From the NCBI GenBank assembly GCA_963769255.1, contig CAVYKV010000001.1:434001-498000 (forward strand): 64,000 nt of DNA. The letters run 5' to 3'. Position 1 is the stretch's first letter; each line of letters starts with the position of its first letter. A model generated the notes under the pieces. The model did not search any database and had not been told where the DNA came from. It saw only the letters and a program-made list of their open reading frames with translations. A program made the translations under genes and the position numbers. Origin of the DNA: JAKACA01 sp963769255 (GTDB taxonomy: Bacteria > Actinomycetota > Acidimicrobiia > Acidimicrobiales > Bog-793). Shown here in pieces: positions 47,348 to 56,595 of this stretch.

Positions 47348-49001
47348 CCCGGTCCGGGTCTCCTTCCTCGGAGGCCTCGGCGAGATCGGCCGCAACTGTG
47401 CGGTCGTCGAGCAGGCCGGACGCCTCGTCGTCCTCGACTGCGGCGTCATGTTCCCCAACCCGGAGATGCCGGGGGTCGACCTCGTCCTGCCGGACTTCGC
47501 CTGGCTGGTGGAGCGGGCCGCCGACGTCGACGGGGTCGTCCTCACGCACGGGCACGAGGATCATGTGGGTGCGCTCGCCTACCTGCTGCGCGACGTGCCG
47601 GTGCCCATCTACGGGTCGCCCTTCACCCTCGGCATCGCCCGCGGCCGCCTCGAGGAGGCGAACCTCGCCTCCTCCACGACGTTCGTCCCCGTCGCCGACG
47701 GCGAAGTTCGGACGGTCGGTCCCTTCGAGGTCGAGTTCATCCCCGTCACGCACTCGGTGCCCTACGGCTTCGCCCTCGCCTTTCACACGGCGCAGGGCGT
47801 CGTGTTGCACACGGGCGACTTCAAGATCGACCTGAACCCGGTCGACGGGCGCCGCACCGACCTCGCCCGCATCGGCCAGATCGCCAGCACGGAGGGCATC
47901 CGGCTCCTGTTGTCGGACTCCACGAACGCCGAAGAGCCGGGTTACACGGGCAGCGAGTCGAGTGTGGGCGCCTCTCTCCGCACCATCTTCACGGCGCACC
48001 GGACGGCGCGCATCATCGTGGCCTGTTTCGCCAGCCACATCCACCGCATCCAGCAGGTGAGCGACGCCGCCATCGGCTCCGGCCGGCGGATCGCCCTCCT
48101 CGGCCGCTCCATGGTGAAGAACGTCGGCGTCGCCCGGGATCTCGGCCTCCTCCGGGTGCCCGACACCGCCTTCGTGAGCATGGAGGACATCGGCGACCTG
48201 GACCCGGGCGAGATCTGCATCATCTCGACGGGCTCGCAGGGCGAGCCGATGTCGGCCCTCTCCCTCATGGCCGGGGGCGAGAGCCGCTGGCTCGAGATCA
48301 CCGACGGTGACGTCGTGGTGCTGAGCTCACACGCCATCCCGGGCAACGAGTGGGCGGTCGCCATGGTCATGGACGGCCTCTGCCGCAAGGGCGCCGAGGT
48401 CGTGCACGGCTCCGTCGCCCACGTGCACGAGAGCGGCCACGGCCGCCAGGGGGAGCTGTCGACCATGCTCTCGGTCGCCAAGCCCAAGTCCTTCGTGCCC
48501 GTGCACGGCGAGTACCGCCACCTGCTCCGCCACTCCCGCCTCGCCATCGAGATGGGCGTGCCCGCCAGCGAAGTGCTCGTCTGCGAGGACGGCGACGTCA
48601 TCGCCCTCACCGACGACGGCATCGACTTCGACGGCGAGGTGTCCTCCAGCTACGTCTTCGTCGACGGCCTCGCCGGCGACGTGGGCGTCGGCGTCCTGCG
48701 CGACCGCCGCGTGCTCGCCGAGGAGGGCGTCGTGGTCACCGTCGTGACGATGGACCGCCGCAAGGGTGAGCTCGTCGGACCGCCGGAGATCGTGAGCCGG
48801 GGGTTCCTCTCCGAGCCCGGCCACGAGAGCCTGGCCGACGAGCTCCGCACCGCCGTGCAGAAGGCCGTCGACGCCGGCTCCGGCCACGCCAACCGGGAGC
48901 CGGACGCCATCCGCCGCATCGTGCGCCGGGCCGTCGGGCGCCTCGTCAACGAGCGCACGCGGCGGCGGCCCATGATCGTCGTCGTCGTCGTCGAGGTCTG
49001 A
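47340..49001 (+). CDS. rnj: Ribonuclease J
   Basis: Metallo-beta-lactamase/beta-CASP nuclease with 5'-exo and endo activity in mRNA decay and rRNA processing. Metal site: VLTHGHEDHVGALAYLLRDV and VLHTGDFKIDLNPVDG. VTHSVPYGFALAFHTAQG and LLSDSTNAEEPGYTGSE are also conserved. The beta-CASP part has VACFASHIHRIQQVSDAA, and the last third VHGSVAHVHESGHGRQGEL and VPVHGEYRHLLRHSRLA. 553 aa. GTG 47340 (VADPVRVSFLGGLGEIGRN) overlaps dapA, the usual dapA-rnj pairing in actinobacteria. Confidence 0.96.
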   Translation: MADPVRVSFLGGLGEIGRNCAVVEQAGRLVVLDCGVMFPNPEMPGVDLVLPDFAWLVERAADVDGVVLTHGHEDHVGALAYLLRDVPVPIYGSPFTLGIARGRLEEANLASSTTFVPVADGEVRTVGPFEVEFIPVTHSVPYGFALAFHTAQGVVLHTGDFKIDLNPVDGRRTDLARIGQIASTEGIRLLLSDSTNAEEPGYTGSESSVGASLRTIFTAHRTARIIVACFASHIHRIQQVSDAAIGSGRRIALLGRSMVKNVGVARDLGLLRVPDTAFVSMEDIGDLDPGEICIISTGSQGEPMSALSLMAGGESRWLEITDGDVVVLSSHAIPGNEWAVAMVMDGLCRKGAEVVHGSVAHVHESGHGRQGELSTMLSVAKPKSFVPVHGEYRHLLRHSRLAIEMGVPASEVLVCEDGDVIALTDDGIDFDGEVSSSYVFVDGLAGDVGVGVLRDRRVLAEEGVVVTVVTMDRRKGELVGPPEIVSRGFLSEPGHESLADELRTAVQKAVDAGSGHANREPDAIRRIVRRAVGRLVNERTRRRPMIVVVVVEV

Positions 49002-49099
49002 CACCGACGCTCCCGCCCGGCGGGGAGTGGGGGACAGTGCGGCCCGCCGGCACCGGTTCCGTCAGTTCGGCTGGCAACAGAGTGACCAATGGCCCTAGC

Positions 49100-49124
49100 G
49101 ACGGCCGCCTGGCCGTCGTATAAT
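49100..49124 (+). promoter_or_regulatory. Palindrome abutting a consensus -10 (TATAAT)
   Basis: gacggcc (49100-49106) and ggccgtc (49111-49117) form a perfect inverted repeat with a 4-base centre. One base later is the exact -10 TATAAT (49119-49124). The palindrome occupies the -35/-10 spacer, the position of a repressor or MerR-type site. The leader to the permease ATG would be about 160 bases. Confidence 0.6.
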
Positions 49125-49291
49125 GACTGGGGTTGTCTCACCTCTTTTCATCTATGCACCTCGTATGTACCCCCTTGTGAAACGACAAACAAGTAGGGTA
49201 TTTCGACTCTAGTGAGTTCCCGACCTTCGTCATAGCGTCAGTCCTGACTTTCCAGGGGAATCACGGGGGGGTCGACGAAGGAGGCTCAGAA
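49125..49291 (+). promoter_or_regulatory. Long leader of the allantoin permease gene
   Basis: About 165 bases, clearly more AT-rich than the surroundings. It contains cttgt (49174-49178) and acaag (49189-49193) as an inverted repeat, and ends with an AAGGAGG ribosome site before ATG 49292. No known riboswitch is recognised. Confidence 0.4.
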
Positions 49292-50792
49292 ATGAGTGAC
49301 GGCGCACCCGCTGGTGTCCCTGTCTCAGGGACCGAGCGCAACCGACTGTGGAACGAGGACCTCGCTCCCGTTCCCCTCGGTAAGGAACGGCGCTGGGGGA
49401 CGTTCAGCCTCTTCACCATGTGGCTGTCCGACGTCCACAGCCTGGGAGGTTATACCTTCGCCGCCGGCCTCTTCTTCCTCGGACTCATCGGATGGCAGGT
49501 GCTGGTTGCCCTGATCGTGGGCATCCTGCTCGTGAACGTCGCCGTGAACTGGATGGGCAAGGTCGGCCAACAGCTCGGCACCCCCTACCCGGTGGTGTCC
49601 CGCATGAGCTTCGGAGTGTACGGCGCCAACCTGGCGGCCCTCATCCGGGCAGTCGTGGCCATCGCCTGGTACGGCATCCAGACCTACCTCGCCTCCGTCG
49701 GCGTCATCGTCCTCCTCCTCGCCGTCTGGCCGAGCATGAAGAGCGGCGACACCGGAGGGTTCCTCGGGCTTCCCCCGCTCGGATGGATCTGCTTCCTCGC
49801 CCTCTGGGTCGTGCAGCTGTTCGTTCTGCACCGCGGCATGGAGACGATCCGCAAGTACCAATGGGTGGCCGGGCCGGCCGTCTGGGTGGCCATGCTCGCC
49901 CTCATGATCTGGATCCTCGTGCTCGCCCACGGGCACATCAACTTCTCGGTGTCGCCGAAGCGCTTGAGCGGCCCCATGGCCTTCAAGGAGTTCTTCGCAG
50001 CCGTCGCCCTCACGGTCGCCTACTTCTCGACCCTGATGCTCAACTTCTGTGACTTCTCCCGCTTCGCCCCGAGCCAGAAGGCCGTACGTCGCGGCAACTT
50101 CTGGGGACTGCCGATCAACTTCACGGCCTTCTCCCTCGTGAGCGTCATCGTGACGGCTGGGACGATCAGCGTGTTCGGCAAGGCGATCACGGACCCCGTC
50201 ATGATCGTCTCCAAGAATCCACAACACGGGCGGGCTCATCATCGGAGCCCTCGTGTTCATCCTGGCGACCGTCGGGATCAACGTCGTGGCCAACTTCGTC
50301 TCGCCGGCCTACGACCTCTCCAACGCCATGCCGAAGCACATCGACTTCCGGCGCGGCGGCCTCATCAGCGCCGTCCTCGCCCTCCTCGTCATGCCCTGGA
50401 AGCTCTACTCGTCGCCGGTCGCCGTCAACTACTTCCTCGGTGCTCTCGGCGCCTTCCTCGGCCCGCTCTTCGGGATCATCATGGTGGACTTCTTCCTGAT
50501 CCGCCGTCAGCGGGTCAACATGGAGGACCTCTACAAGGAGCAGGGCGGCAGCTACCACTACTGGCACGGCTGGAACCCCTTGGCGCTCGCCGCCTTCGTG
50601 CCCGCCGCCCTGATCGCAGCGGTCATCGCCCTCGACGGCTACTTCTCTGCCGCCTCGGACTTCTCGTGGTTCATCGGAGCGGCTCCGGCAGCGCTGATCT
50701 ACTACTTCATCGCCCGCAACCGCATCCTCGTCGGTTCCGGTGACGTGGCCCTGCCGGTCGAGGAGCCCGTCGCCACGCCTCACGCGGCCTGA
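49292..50792 (+). CDS. NCS1-family nucleobase/allantoin/hydantoin permease (one +1 frameshift)
   Basis: Twelve-helix transporter. The N-terminus NEDLAPVPLGKERRWGTFSL, then LFTMWLSDVHSLGGYTFAAG, is the NCS1 signature. PVVSRMSFGVYGANLAALIR and NFCDFSRFAPSQKAVRRGNF follow. After an extra base at 50216-50217 (aag-a-atcc) the frame continues IHNTGGLIIGALVFILATVG, VSPAYDLSNAMPKHIDFRRG, LGPLFGIIMVDFFLIRRQRV and ends LPVEEPVATPHAA. Corrected length 499 aa. Neighbouring allantoinase and AllE-like genes make allantoin or a related ureide the likely cargo. AAGGAGG upstream. Confidence 0.88.
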
Positions 50793-50811
50793 GAAAGCAA
50801 TAGGTATCGAC

Positions 50812-51846
50812 ATGACAACCACTACCGTCGACTCACTCCGCCCGCTCACGCAACGGATCGGGCTCGAGGGTCACAGCCTCATCTCCATCAACGACCTCAG
50901 CAACGACCAGATCCTCGGGCTCTTCGAGCTCGGGCTCGCGCTGGAGCCGTTCAACCGCTCGGCGGTGAACCTCCTGCCGGGCTCGGTGATGGCGGCGCTC
51001 TTCTTCCAGCCGAGCACCCGCACCCGGATGAGCTTCGAGACGGCCATGCACCGCCTCGGCGGCTCCGTCATCACCGAGACGACGCCGTTGATCTCCTCCT
51101 CCTGCGCCAAGGAGGAGAGCCTCGACGACATGCTGCGCGTCGTCGCCAAGTACGCCAACGTCATCGTGCTGCGGCATTTCGACGACGAGTTGGCCCTCGG
51201 CGCCGTTCGCCACTGCGACACCCCGGTCATCAACGGTGGCTTCGGGCAATGGGAGCACCCGACGCAGGCGCTGCTCGACCTCTATACGCTCTGGCGCACC
51301 TTCGGGCACGTCGAGGGCTTGCGGGTCTGCATCGCGGCCGCCGATCTGGCCGGGGCGAGGACCGGGCACTCCATGGCCTACGGCCTCGCCCGCCTCGGCG
51401 CCAAGGTGACGCTCGCCTGCCCGAAGAGCGCCCGCATGCCCGAGGAGGTCCTCGGCAGGATCGAGCGGACGGGTGCGTCCGTGGCCGAGGAGCTCGACCT
51501 CGAGCAAGGTTCCTTCAACGACCTCATCTCCGACATGGATCTCGTCTACCTGCCGGGCTGCAGCGCACCGAAGGGTGCGGAGGCCGACGCCTTCAAGCAG
51601 GTGATGGACAAGTACCTCGTCCGGTACGAGACGATCCAGCGGGCCGAGGCGGCCGGGCACCGGGTGTACGTCACCCACACGCTTCCCCGCCGCGAAGGCG
51701 AGATGGACCTGCGCATCGACGCCACCCCGAGCGAGCTGTACTTCAAGGCGATCGGCCACAGTGTCTCCATCCGCATGGCCCTGCTCGCCGCCATCCTCGG
51801 CTTCGAGCAGGCGGCGCCCGTGATCTCGGAGGCGCTCCATGCCTGA
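50812..51846 (+). CDS. Aspartate-carbamoyltransferase-family paralogue in the allantoin cluster
   Basis: A 344-residue carbamoyltransferase clearly distinct from pyrB at 14003. The carbamoyl-phosphate loop is FFQPSTRTRMSFETAMHRLG; HPTQALLDLYTLWRTF and VCIAAADLAGARTGHSMAYG follow. The amine-substrate half differs from PyrB: the PyrB motif LLRIQKER is replaced by VYLPGCSAPKGAEADAFKQV, and HPGPMNRG by THTLPRREGEMDLRIDATPS. The His-Leu-Pro-Arg element is kept, so it is probably active with another acceptor such as oxamate or a ureido acid. It lies between the permease and the allantoinase and overlaps the latter by 8 bases. Confidence 0.85.
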   Translation: MTTTTVDSLRPLTQRIGLEGHSLISINDLSNDQILGLFELGLALEPFNRSAVNLLPGSVMAALFFQPSTRTRMSFETAMHRLGGSVITETTPLISSSCAKEESLDDMLRVVAKYANVIVLRHFDDELALGAVRHCDTPVINGGFGQWEHPTQALLDLYTLWRTFGHVEGLRVCIAAADLAGARTGHSMAYGLARLGAKVTLACPKSARMPEEVLGRIERTGASVAEELDLEQGSFNDLISDMDLVYLPGCSAPKGAEADAFKQVMDKYLVRYETIQRAEAAGHRVYVTHTLPRREGEMDLRIDATPSELYFKAIGHSVSIRMALLAAILGFEQAAPVISEALHA

Positions 51847-53185
51847 GACGACCTTCGATCTGGTCGTCCGTGCGCCCCGTGCCATCTTGCCCTCAGAGGG
51901 CGAGGTGGCACGGGAGGTCGGCATCCGGGAGGGACGGATCGCCGCCATCGAGCCGCTCGGCACCGGCCTCAGAGCTGCCCGCATAATCGAGCTCGAACCG
52001 GACACGGTGCTGTTGCCCGGGCTCGTCGACTCCCATGTGCATGTCAACGAGCCCGGTCACACGGACTGGGAGGGTTTCGAGACGGCGACGGCCGCGGCCG
52101 CCGCCGGCGGCATCACGACGGTGCTCGACATGCCGCTCAACAGCATCCCCGTCACGACCGACGTGCGGGCGCTCGAGGCGAAGCAGTCGGCGGCGAGGGG
52201 CAAGTGCCTCGTCGACGTCGGCTTCTGGGGCGGCGTCGTGCCGGGCAACCTCGACGAGCTGCCCGCCCTGCGCGAGGCCGGCGTCGTCGGGTTCAAGTGC
52301 TTCCTCGTGGACTCCGGGCTGCCGGAGTTCCCCCCCGTCGACACGGCGACGCTCGTGGCGGCGCTCGGCGTCGTGCGCGATCTCGGCTGCCCCCTCGTCG
52401 TGCATGCCGAGAGCACTCTCGAAGGACCGTCCGCCCCCGTCCTGCGGAGCCGCAAGTACGCCGACTACCTGGTCGCCCACCCCCGTGGCCAGGAGAACCT
52501 CGGCATCGCCCTCGTCATCGAGGCCGCCCGGGCGACGGGTGGGTACGCCCACATCTGTCATCTCTCCAGCTCCGACGCCCTTGCGATGATCGAGTCGGCA
52601 CGCCTGGACGGCGTACGCCTGACGGTGGAGTCGTGCCCTCACTACCTGTCGCTCTGCGCCGAGGAGATCCCCGACGGCGCCACGCTCTTCAAGTGCTGCC
52701 CACCCATCCGTGAGGCCGCCAACCGGGAGCTCCTCTGGCACGGGCTGGAGCGGGGTCTCATCGACCTCGTCGTCTCCGACCACTCGCCCTCGACGCTCGA
52801 GTTGAAGGACGTCGCCGGCGGCGACTTCGGCGTGGCGTGGGGAGGCATCTGCTCGCTGCAGCTGCGTCTCCCGGTCACCTGGACCGAGGCGCAGGCCCGT
52901 GGGTTCTCGCTCGCGCACGTCGTGAGCTGGACGGCCGAAGGCCCAGCGCGGCTCGGAGGGCTGCGCTCGAAGGGGGCCATCGCCCTCGGGAAGGATGCCG
53001 ACCTCTGCGTCTTCGCCCCCGACGAGCTCTTCGTCGTCGAGTCGTCGAGCCTGCGTCACCGCAACCCGGGAAGCCCGTACGAGTCCCGCAAGCTCTCCGG
53101 TGTCGTCCGCACGACGATCCTGCGGGGAGAAGCCGTCGAGCCGGGGTCGCCCAGAGGGCGCTTCCTCGACAGCCGCACGGCCTGA
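51839..53185 (+). CDS. allB: Allantoinase
   Basis: Hydrolyses allantoin to allantoate. Amidohydrolase metal site: VDSHVHVNEPGHTDWEGFET (HxH; NEPGHTDWEGF is the AllB hallmark), carboxylated lysine in VVGFKCFLVDSG, HAES, AHICHLSSSDALAMIESA and VVSDHSPSTLELK. The order and the IPVTTDVRALEAK region separate it from dihydroorotase and hydantoinase. 448 aa. The 3' end faces the knotted carbamoyltransferase gene with a hairpin between. Confidence 0.92.
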   Translation: MPETTFDLVVRAPRAILPSEGEVAREVGIREGRIAAIEPLGTGLRAARIIELEPDTVLLPGLVDSHVHVNEPGHTDWEGFETATAAAAAGGITTVLDMPLNSIPVTTDVRALEAKQSAARGKCLVDVGFWGGVVPGNLDELPALREAGVVGFKCFLVDSGLPEFPPVDTATLVAALGVVRDLGCPLVVHAESTLEGPSAPVLRSRKYADYLVAHPRGQENLGIALVIEAARATGGYAHICHLSSSDALAMIESARLDGVRLTVESCPHYLSLCAEEIPDGATLFKCCPPIREAANRELLWHGLERGLIDLVVSDHSPSTLELKDVAGGDFGVAWGGICSLQLRLPVTWTEAQARGFSLAHVVSWTAEGPARLGGLRSKGAIALGKDADLCVFAPDELFVVESSSLRHRNPGSPYESRKLSGVVRTTILRGEAVEPGSPRGRFLDSRTA

Positions 53186-53344
53186 CCCGTCCCACTCGCC
53201 GGGGCGGTGCGGTCCGCCCACCCAGCGTTCCCACCGCCCCGCGCGTTCGGCAGCCCCGATCGCTCGTCGCTGCCGAAGGCGCCGCCTTACCGCCTCGTCC
53301 GAAGCGTGACGCCGGCCGAGGCGACCCCCGCCAAGCAACCCGGC

Positions 53345-53407
53345 CGTCACGCGACTCGCCGGCGACCCCGGCCCGGAGAGGAGCCCGGATCGCCGGCGAG
53401 CGTGACG
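53345..53407. terminator. Large inverted repeat between convergent genes
   Basis: Arm 53345-53365 pairs with arm 53390-53407 over 18 positions, with a 3-base bulge (gac) in the first arm. The sequence tcgccggcga is common to both. The second arm ends right at the stop codon of the minus-strand gene, so this is a probable bidirectional terminator. The remaining 160 bases back to the allantoinase stop contain nothing recognisable. Confidence 0.65.
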
Positions 53408-54463
53408 TCAGGAAATGATGCAGGCCATGACGCCCTTCTGGGCGTGCAGGCGGTTCTCCGCCTCGTCGTAGCAGGCCGTGCCCCAGCGGGGGTTGTCGAG
53501 GACGGCGTCAGCCACCTCGTAACCCCGCTCGCAGGGCAGGCAGTGCATGTAGAAGGCGGACGACTTGGCCATCTGCATGTGCTTCTCGTCAGCCGTCCAG
53601 TAGCGGTACTTGTCGAACAGCCGCCCCATCTCGTCGTGCTCCGGCTCCGGTGTCACCGGAGGAAGCATGTCGAGGCACACGTAGTTCTTCGCATAGACGA
53701 CGTCGGCCGAGTCGCAGGCGTCCTCCATGTTGTCGACGACGGAATAGGAGCCACCGTTGAGCTCGACGTTCGCCTTGATGGCAGCTTCGACATCCGGGTC
53801 GATCCGCATCTCGTCCGGGTGGGCGAACACGATGTCGGGGCCGAAGAAGCTGGCGGCGTACATGAAGTCGTGGTGAGGAGCGACCGGCTTCTTCGTGCTC
53901 GGCGAGTAGGCCCACGAGACGGCGAGCTTGCGTCCCCGCAAATCCCGCCCCAAGTACTCCCAGAGCGTCATGACGTCAGCCATGCCCTGGTTGGGGTGGT
54001 ACTTGTTGTCCTCCATATTGATGACGGGGACATCCGAGTACTTGGCGAACTCGTTGATGATCTTGAGGGACTTCTCGTACTCCCAACCGACGGCGCCACC
54101 GAGGATGCGGATGGCGATGGCGTCGCCCATCCTCGAGAGGACGCGGGCCATGTCGGTGATCCGCTCGGACTGGTAGGGGACGTCCTCACCCTCGAGCGTC
54201 GGCAGCCGCACGGAGGACGGCTCCAGGAAGTGGCCGTGGCCACCCAGCTGGAAGATCCCGGCCTCGAAGCTGTTGCGGGTGCGCAGCGACGGGTTGAAGA
54301 ACAGCATCAGGAGCGCCCGGACCGGCAGGATGTCCTGGTGACTGCGGCGCATCTTCACCTCGCCCTTCAGCTGGAGCCCGACTTCGAGCATGGTCTCGAT
54401 CTCGGGGCGTGTGAAGTCTCGTAGCGTGATGAAGTCACGCCCTTTGAGCTTGGAAGAGATCAC
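53408..54463 (-). CDS. Divergent carbamoyltransferase, knotted (SOTCase/AOTCase/YgeW) type
   Basis: A 351-residue member of the ornithine/aspartate carbamoyltransferase fold. The carbamoyl-phosphate loop reads MLFFNPSLRTRNSFEAGIFQ (SLRTR in place of STRTR), followed by NKYHPNQGMADVMTLWEYLG and LAVSWAYSPSTKKPVAPHHD. FYMHCLPCERGYEVADAVLD is the C-terminal HCLP loop. SLRTR, AYSPS and KP resemble N-succinyl/N-acetylornithine transcarbamoylases and YgeW rather than classical OTCase. Its place in an allantoin cluster suggests a ureido substrate. Start GTG 54463 has AAAGGAG 6 bases upstream; an earlier in-frame start at 54496 lacks one. Transcribed divergently from etfB. Confidence 0.82.
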   Translation of the reverse strand: MISSKLKGRDFITLRDFTRPEIETMLEVGLQLKGEVKMRRSHQDILPVRALLMLFFNPSLRTRNSFEAGIFQLGGHGHFLEPSSVRLPTLEGEDVPYQSERITDMARVLSRMGDAIAIRILGGAVGWEYEKSLKIINEFAKYSDVPVINMEDNKYHPNQGMADVMTLWEYLGRDLRGRKLAVSWAYSPSTKKPVAPHHDFMYAASFFGPDIVFAHPDEMRIDPDVEAAIKANVELNGGSYSVVDNMEDACDSADVVYAKNYVCLDMLPPVTPEPEHDEMGRLFDKYRYWTADEKHMQMAKSSAFYMHCLPCERGYEVADAVLDNPRWGTACYDEAENRLHAQKGVMACIIS

Positions 54464-54798
54464 TCTCCACTCCTTTCGGTCCGGGAAATACCGCACCGTT
54501 CATGTTCGACCTGAGCAGGTCACCGCCCGGGTGTGCTCGTCGCTCCCTTCTGGGACCAACACCCGCACACGATGGACGCGATTTTGTGCGACGTTCCGGC
54601 GTGCCTCGGAGGGAGAGCCGACCGAGGTGACCCCCGCACCTTGCAACGATGAGTCACAAGAACGGAGGGTGCACCAAGGAAACGTCGGCGGGACCTCCTA
54701 CTACGTCGTCTTGTCACTGATGATTTTAGCAGAATGAGTGTAAATATGTTCGGACCGACGAGGGCATTGTGAGCACATATCCGGTAAAATGATGCCTG
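54464..54798. promoter_or_regulatory. Divergent promoter region, carbamoyltransferase / etfB
   Basis: 335 bases without a gene, with a distinctly AT-rich core at 54705-54795. TAAAAT (54785-54790) lies 8 bases before the etfB GTG and is the best -10 for the plus strand. On the minus strand, ctaaaatcat (about 54720-54729) is a -10 candidate. The words TTGTGA/TCACAA occur near 54651 and 54768 and also in the permease leader near 49175. Confidence 0.45.
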
Positions 54799-55599
54799 GT
54801 GAAGATCCTCGTCCTGACCAAATACTCGTTGGACGTCGCCGAGGTGCGCGTGATCCCGGAGACCGGAGAGCTGCGCATGTCCGGGGTTCCCCGTCGCTTC
54901 GGGGAGCTCGACAAAGGGGCGGTGGAGGCGGCCGTCCGGCTGAAGGAGTCGCAGGGTGGCTCCGTCGAGGTGCTCTGCCTCGGCCCGCCGGCCGCCCGGA
55001 CGGCCATGCGGGACGTGCTGGCGATCGGGGCGGACGAGGCGACCGTCGTCGACGATCCCTACGACGGTGCGGCCGACGCCGCCGTCGCCGTCGCGATTCT
55101 CGAGGCTGCCGTCGCGCGCCGCGGGCCGTTCGATCTTGTCGTGTGCGGCTTCGCCAGCGACGACGGCTACTCCCATCAGACGGGGGCTCGACTGGCGGAA
55201 CGCCTGGGAGTCCCCTTCGTCTCCTACGCCTGCGCCCTGCGTCTCGAGGAGGGCCGGCTCGTGGCCGATCGGGACCTCGAGGACGGGCTGCAGACAGTGA
55301 GCCTGCCGTTGCCCGCCGTCGTCAGCGTGGCGGAGGAGGCCTTCGCCCCGAGAGCCGTGACGCTCCTGCAGGTCATGAAGGCGCAGAAGCTCACGACGAA
55401 TGCCTGGGAGCTTGCCGACCTCGGGATGGAGCGTCGGACACTCGACGAGCTTGCCACCTGCACGGTCACCGACGAGGTGGGCGTCATGGTCCGGCGGGGC
55501 CGGGAGATGTTGCCGGGCGGCACGCCAGATCAGCTGGCCGACGAGCTCATCGACCGCCTCGTCGCCCACGGCGTCCTCACGCTGGAGGTCGGCTCGTGA
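54799..55599 (+). CDS. etfB: Electron transfer flavoprotein beta subunit (FixA type)
   Basis: AMP- and electron-carrying beta chain of an ETF. Sequence MKILVLTKYSLDVAEVRVIP, FGELDKGAVEAAVRLKESQG, VLCLGPPAARTAMRDVLAIG, LVVCGFASDDGYSHQTGARL and PLPAVVSVAEEAFAPRAVTL fits EtfB/FixA (266 aa). GTG 54799 is preceded by TAAAAT at 8 bases. It opens etfB-etfA-DAO-fixC-fixX-allE and overlaps etfA by gtga. Confidence 0.93.
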   Translation: MKILVLTKYSLDVAEVRVIPETGELRMSGVPRRFGELDKGAVEAAVRLKESQGGSVEVLCLGPPAARTAMRDVLAIGADEATVVDDPYDGAADAAVAVAILEAAVARRGPFDLVVCGFASDDGYSHQTGARLAERLGVPFVSYACALRLEEGRLVADRDLEDGLQTVSLPLPAVVSVAEEAFAPRAVTLLQVMKAQKLTTNAWELADLGMERRTLDELATCTVTDEVGVMVRRGREMLPGGTPDQLADELIDRLVAHGVLTLEVGS

Positions 55600-56595
55600 G
55601 CCCGGTCCTCGTCTGGAGCGAACGTCCCGAGTTGTCGGAGCAGCTCCTGGCCGAGGGTCGGCGCCTGGCGGACGCCTCGCGTACGACCCTGGGCGTCTGC
55701 GTCAACGGCGAAGCCGCCGAGGCCGACGTGAGCAGTTGGGCGCGTGCCGGCGCCGACGTCGTGTACCCGCTTCCCGACTCGGTGCAGCCGGGGGCCGTCG
55801 TGACCGCCCTCTGCGACGTCATCGGCCGAGAAGCCCGGCCCCGGCCCCGGCCTCGTACTCGTCGCCGCCACGAAGACCGGTCTCGAGGTCGCCCCCCGCC
55901 TGGCCGAGCGACTCGGCGCCGCCTATGCCGCCTTCGCCGTGCAGCTCGCCTGGGAGGACGGCGGCACCTCCCTCACCGCCAAATGCCAGCTGTATGCCGG
56001 CTCCGGGCTCGCCAGCTACGCCTTCTCGCGCCCGCTCGTCGTCGTCACGGTGGCGCCGGGCGTCTTCGCACCGACGGAGCTCGACGGACGAGAGGCCGTC
56101 CTGGCGGCGGCGGTGCCCGCAGGCGGCGGCGACGACATCACCGTGATCTCCGAGCGCCCGAAGGCCGTCACCGGCGGCAGCCTGCAGGAGGCGAGGGTGA
56201 TCGTCGACGTCGGCCGCGGCGTGGGCGACCTCCACGGCCTCGAGCATGCCCGCCAGCTCGCCGGCGCCCTCGGCGCCGAGCTCGCCTGCTCCCGCCCCGT
56301 CGCCTCGGATCGTGACTGGTTCCCGGAGTGGCTCGGGCTCTCCGGCGCCAAGGTGAAGCCCGACCTGTGCCTGACCCTCGGCGTCTCCGGGGCCGTCCAG
56401 CACGTCATCGGCATCCGCGACTCCGGGCTGATCGTCGCCGTCAACAACGACGAGAACGCTGCCGTCTTCGCGCAGGCCGACATCGGCGTTCTCGCCGACG
56501 TGGCCGAGCTCGTCCCTGCTCTCCTCGCGCGCCTGCAGGCACGCGACGCCCGGCCGGCATGGCTCAGCCGGCCCAGCGTGGGCGCAACCCCATGA
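55596..56595 (+). CDS. etfA: Electron transfer flavoprotein alpha subunit (FixB type; one +1 frameshift)
   Basis: FAD-binding chain that pairs with EtfB. The N-domain starts SPVLVWSERPELSEQLLAEG. After an extra c at 55834-55836, GPGPGLVLVAATKTGLEVAP and LAERLGAAYAAFAVQLAWED continue. The FAD domain has RVIVDVGRGVGDL, LGLSGAKVKPDLCLTLGVSG and AVQHVIGIRDSGLIVAVNND, the family signature. Corrected length 332 aa. The last codons and stop are in the first unit of a 23-bp tandem repeat. Confidence 0.92.

Noticed and set aside
44972..47545. 857-aa antisense open frame over the diiron and dapA genes
   Set aside because: Shadow of the high-GC coding strand; residues are Arg/Gly/Val/His-rich with no domain.
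53186..53407. tRNA or small RNA in the gap
   Set aside because: Only a terminator-like inverted repeat is present; no cloverleaf or known RNA motif.
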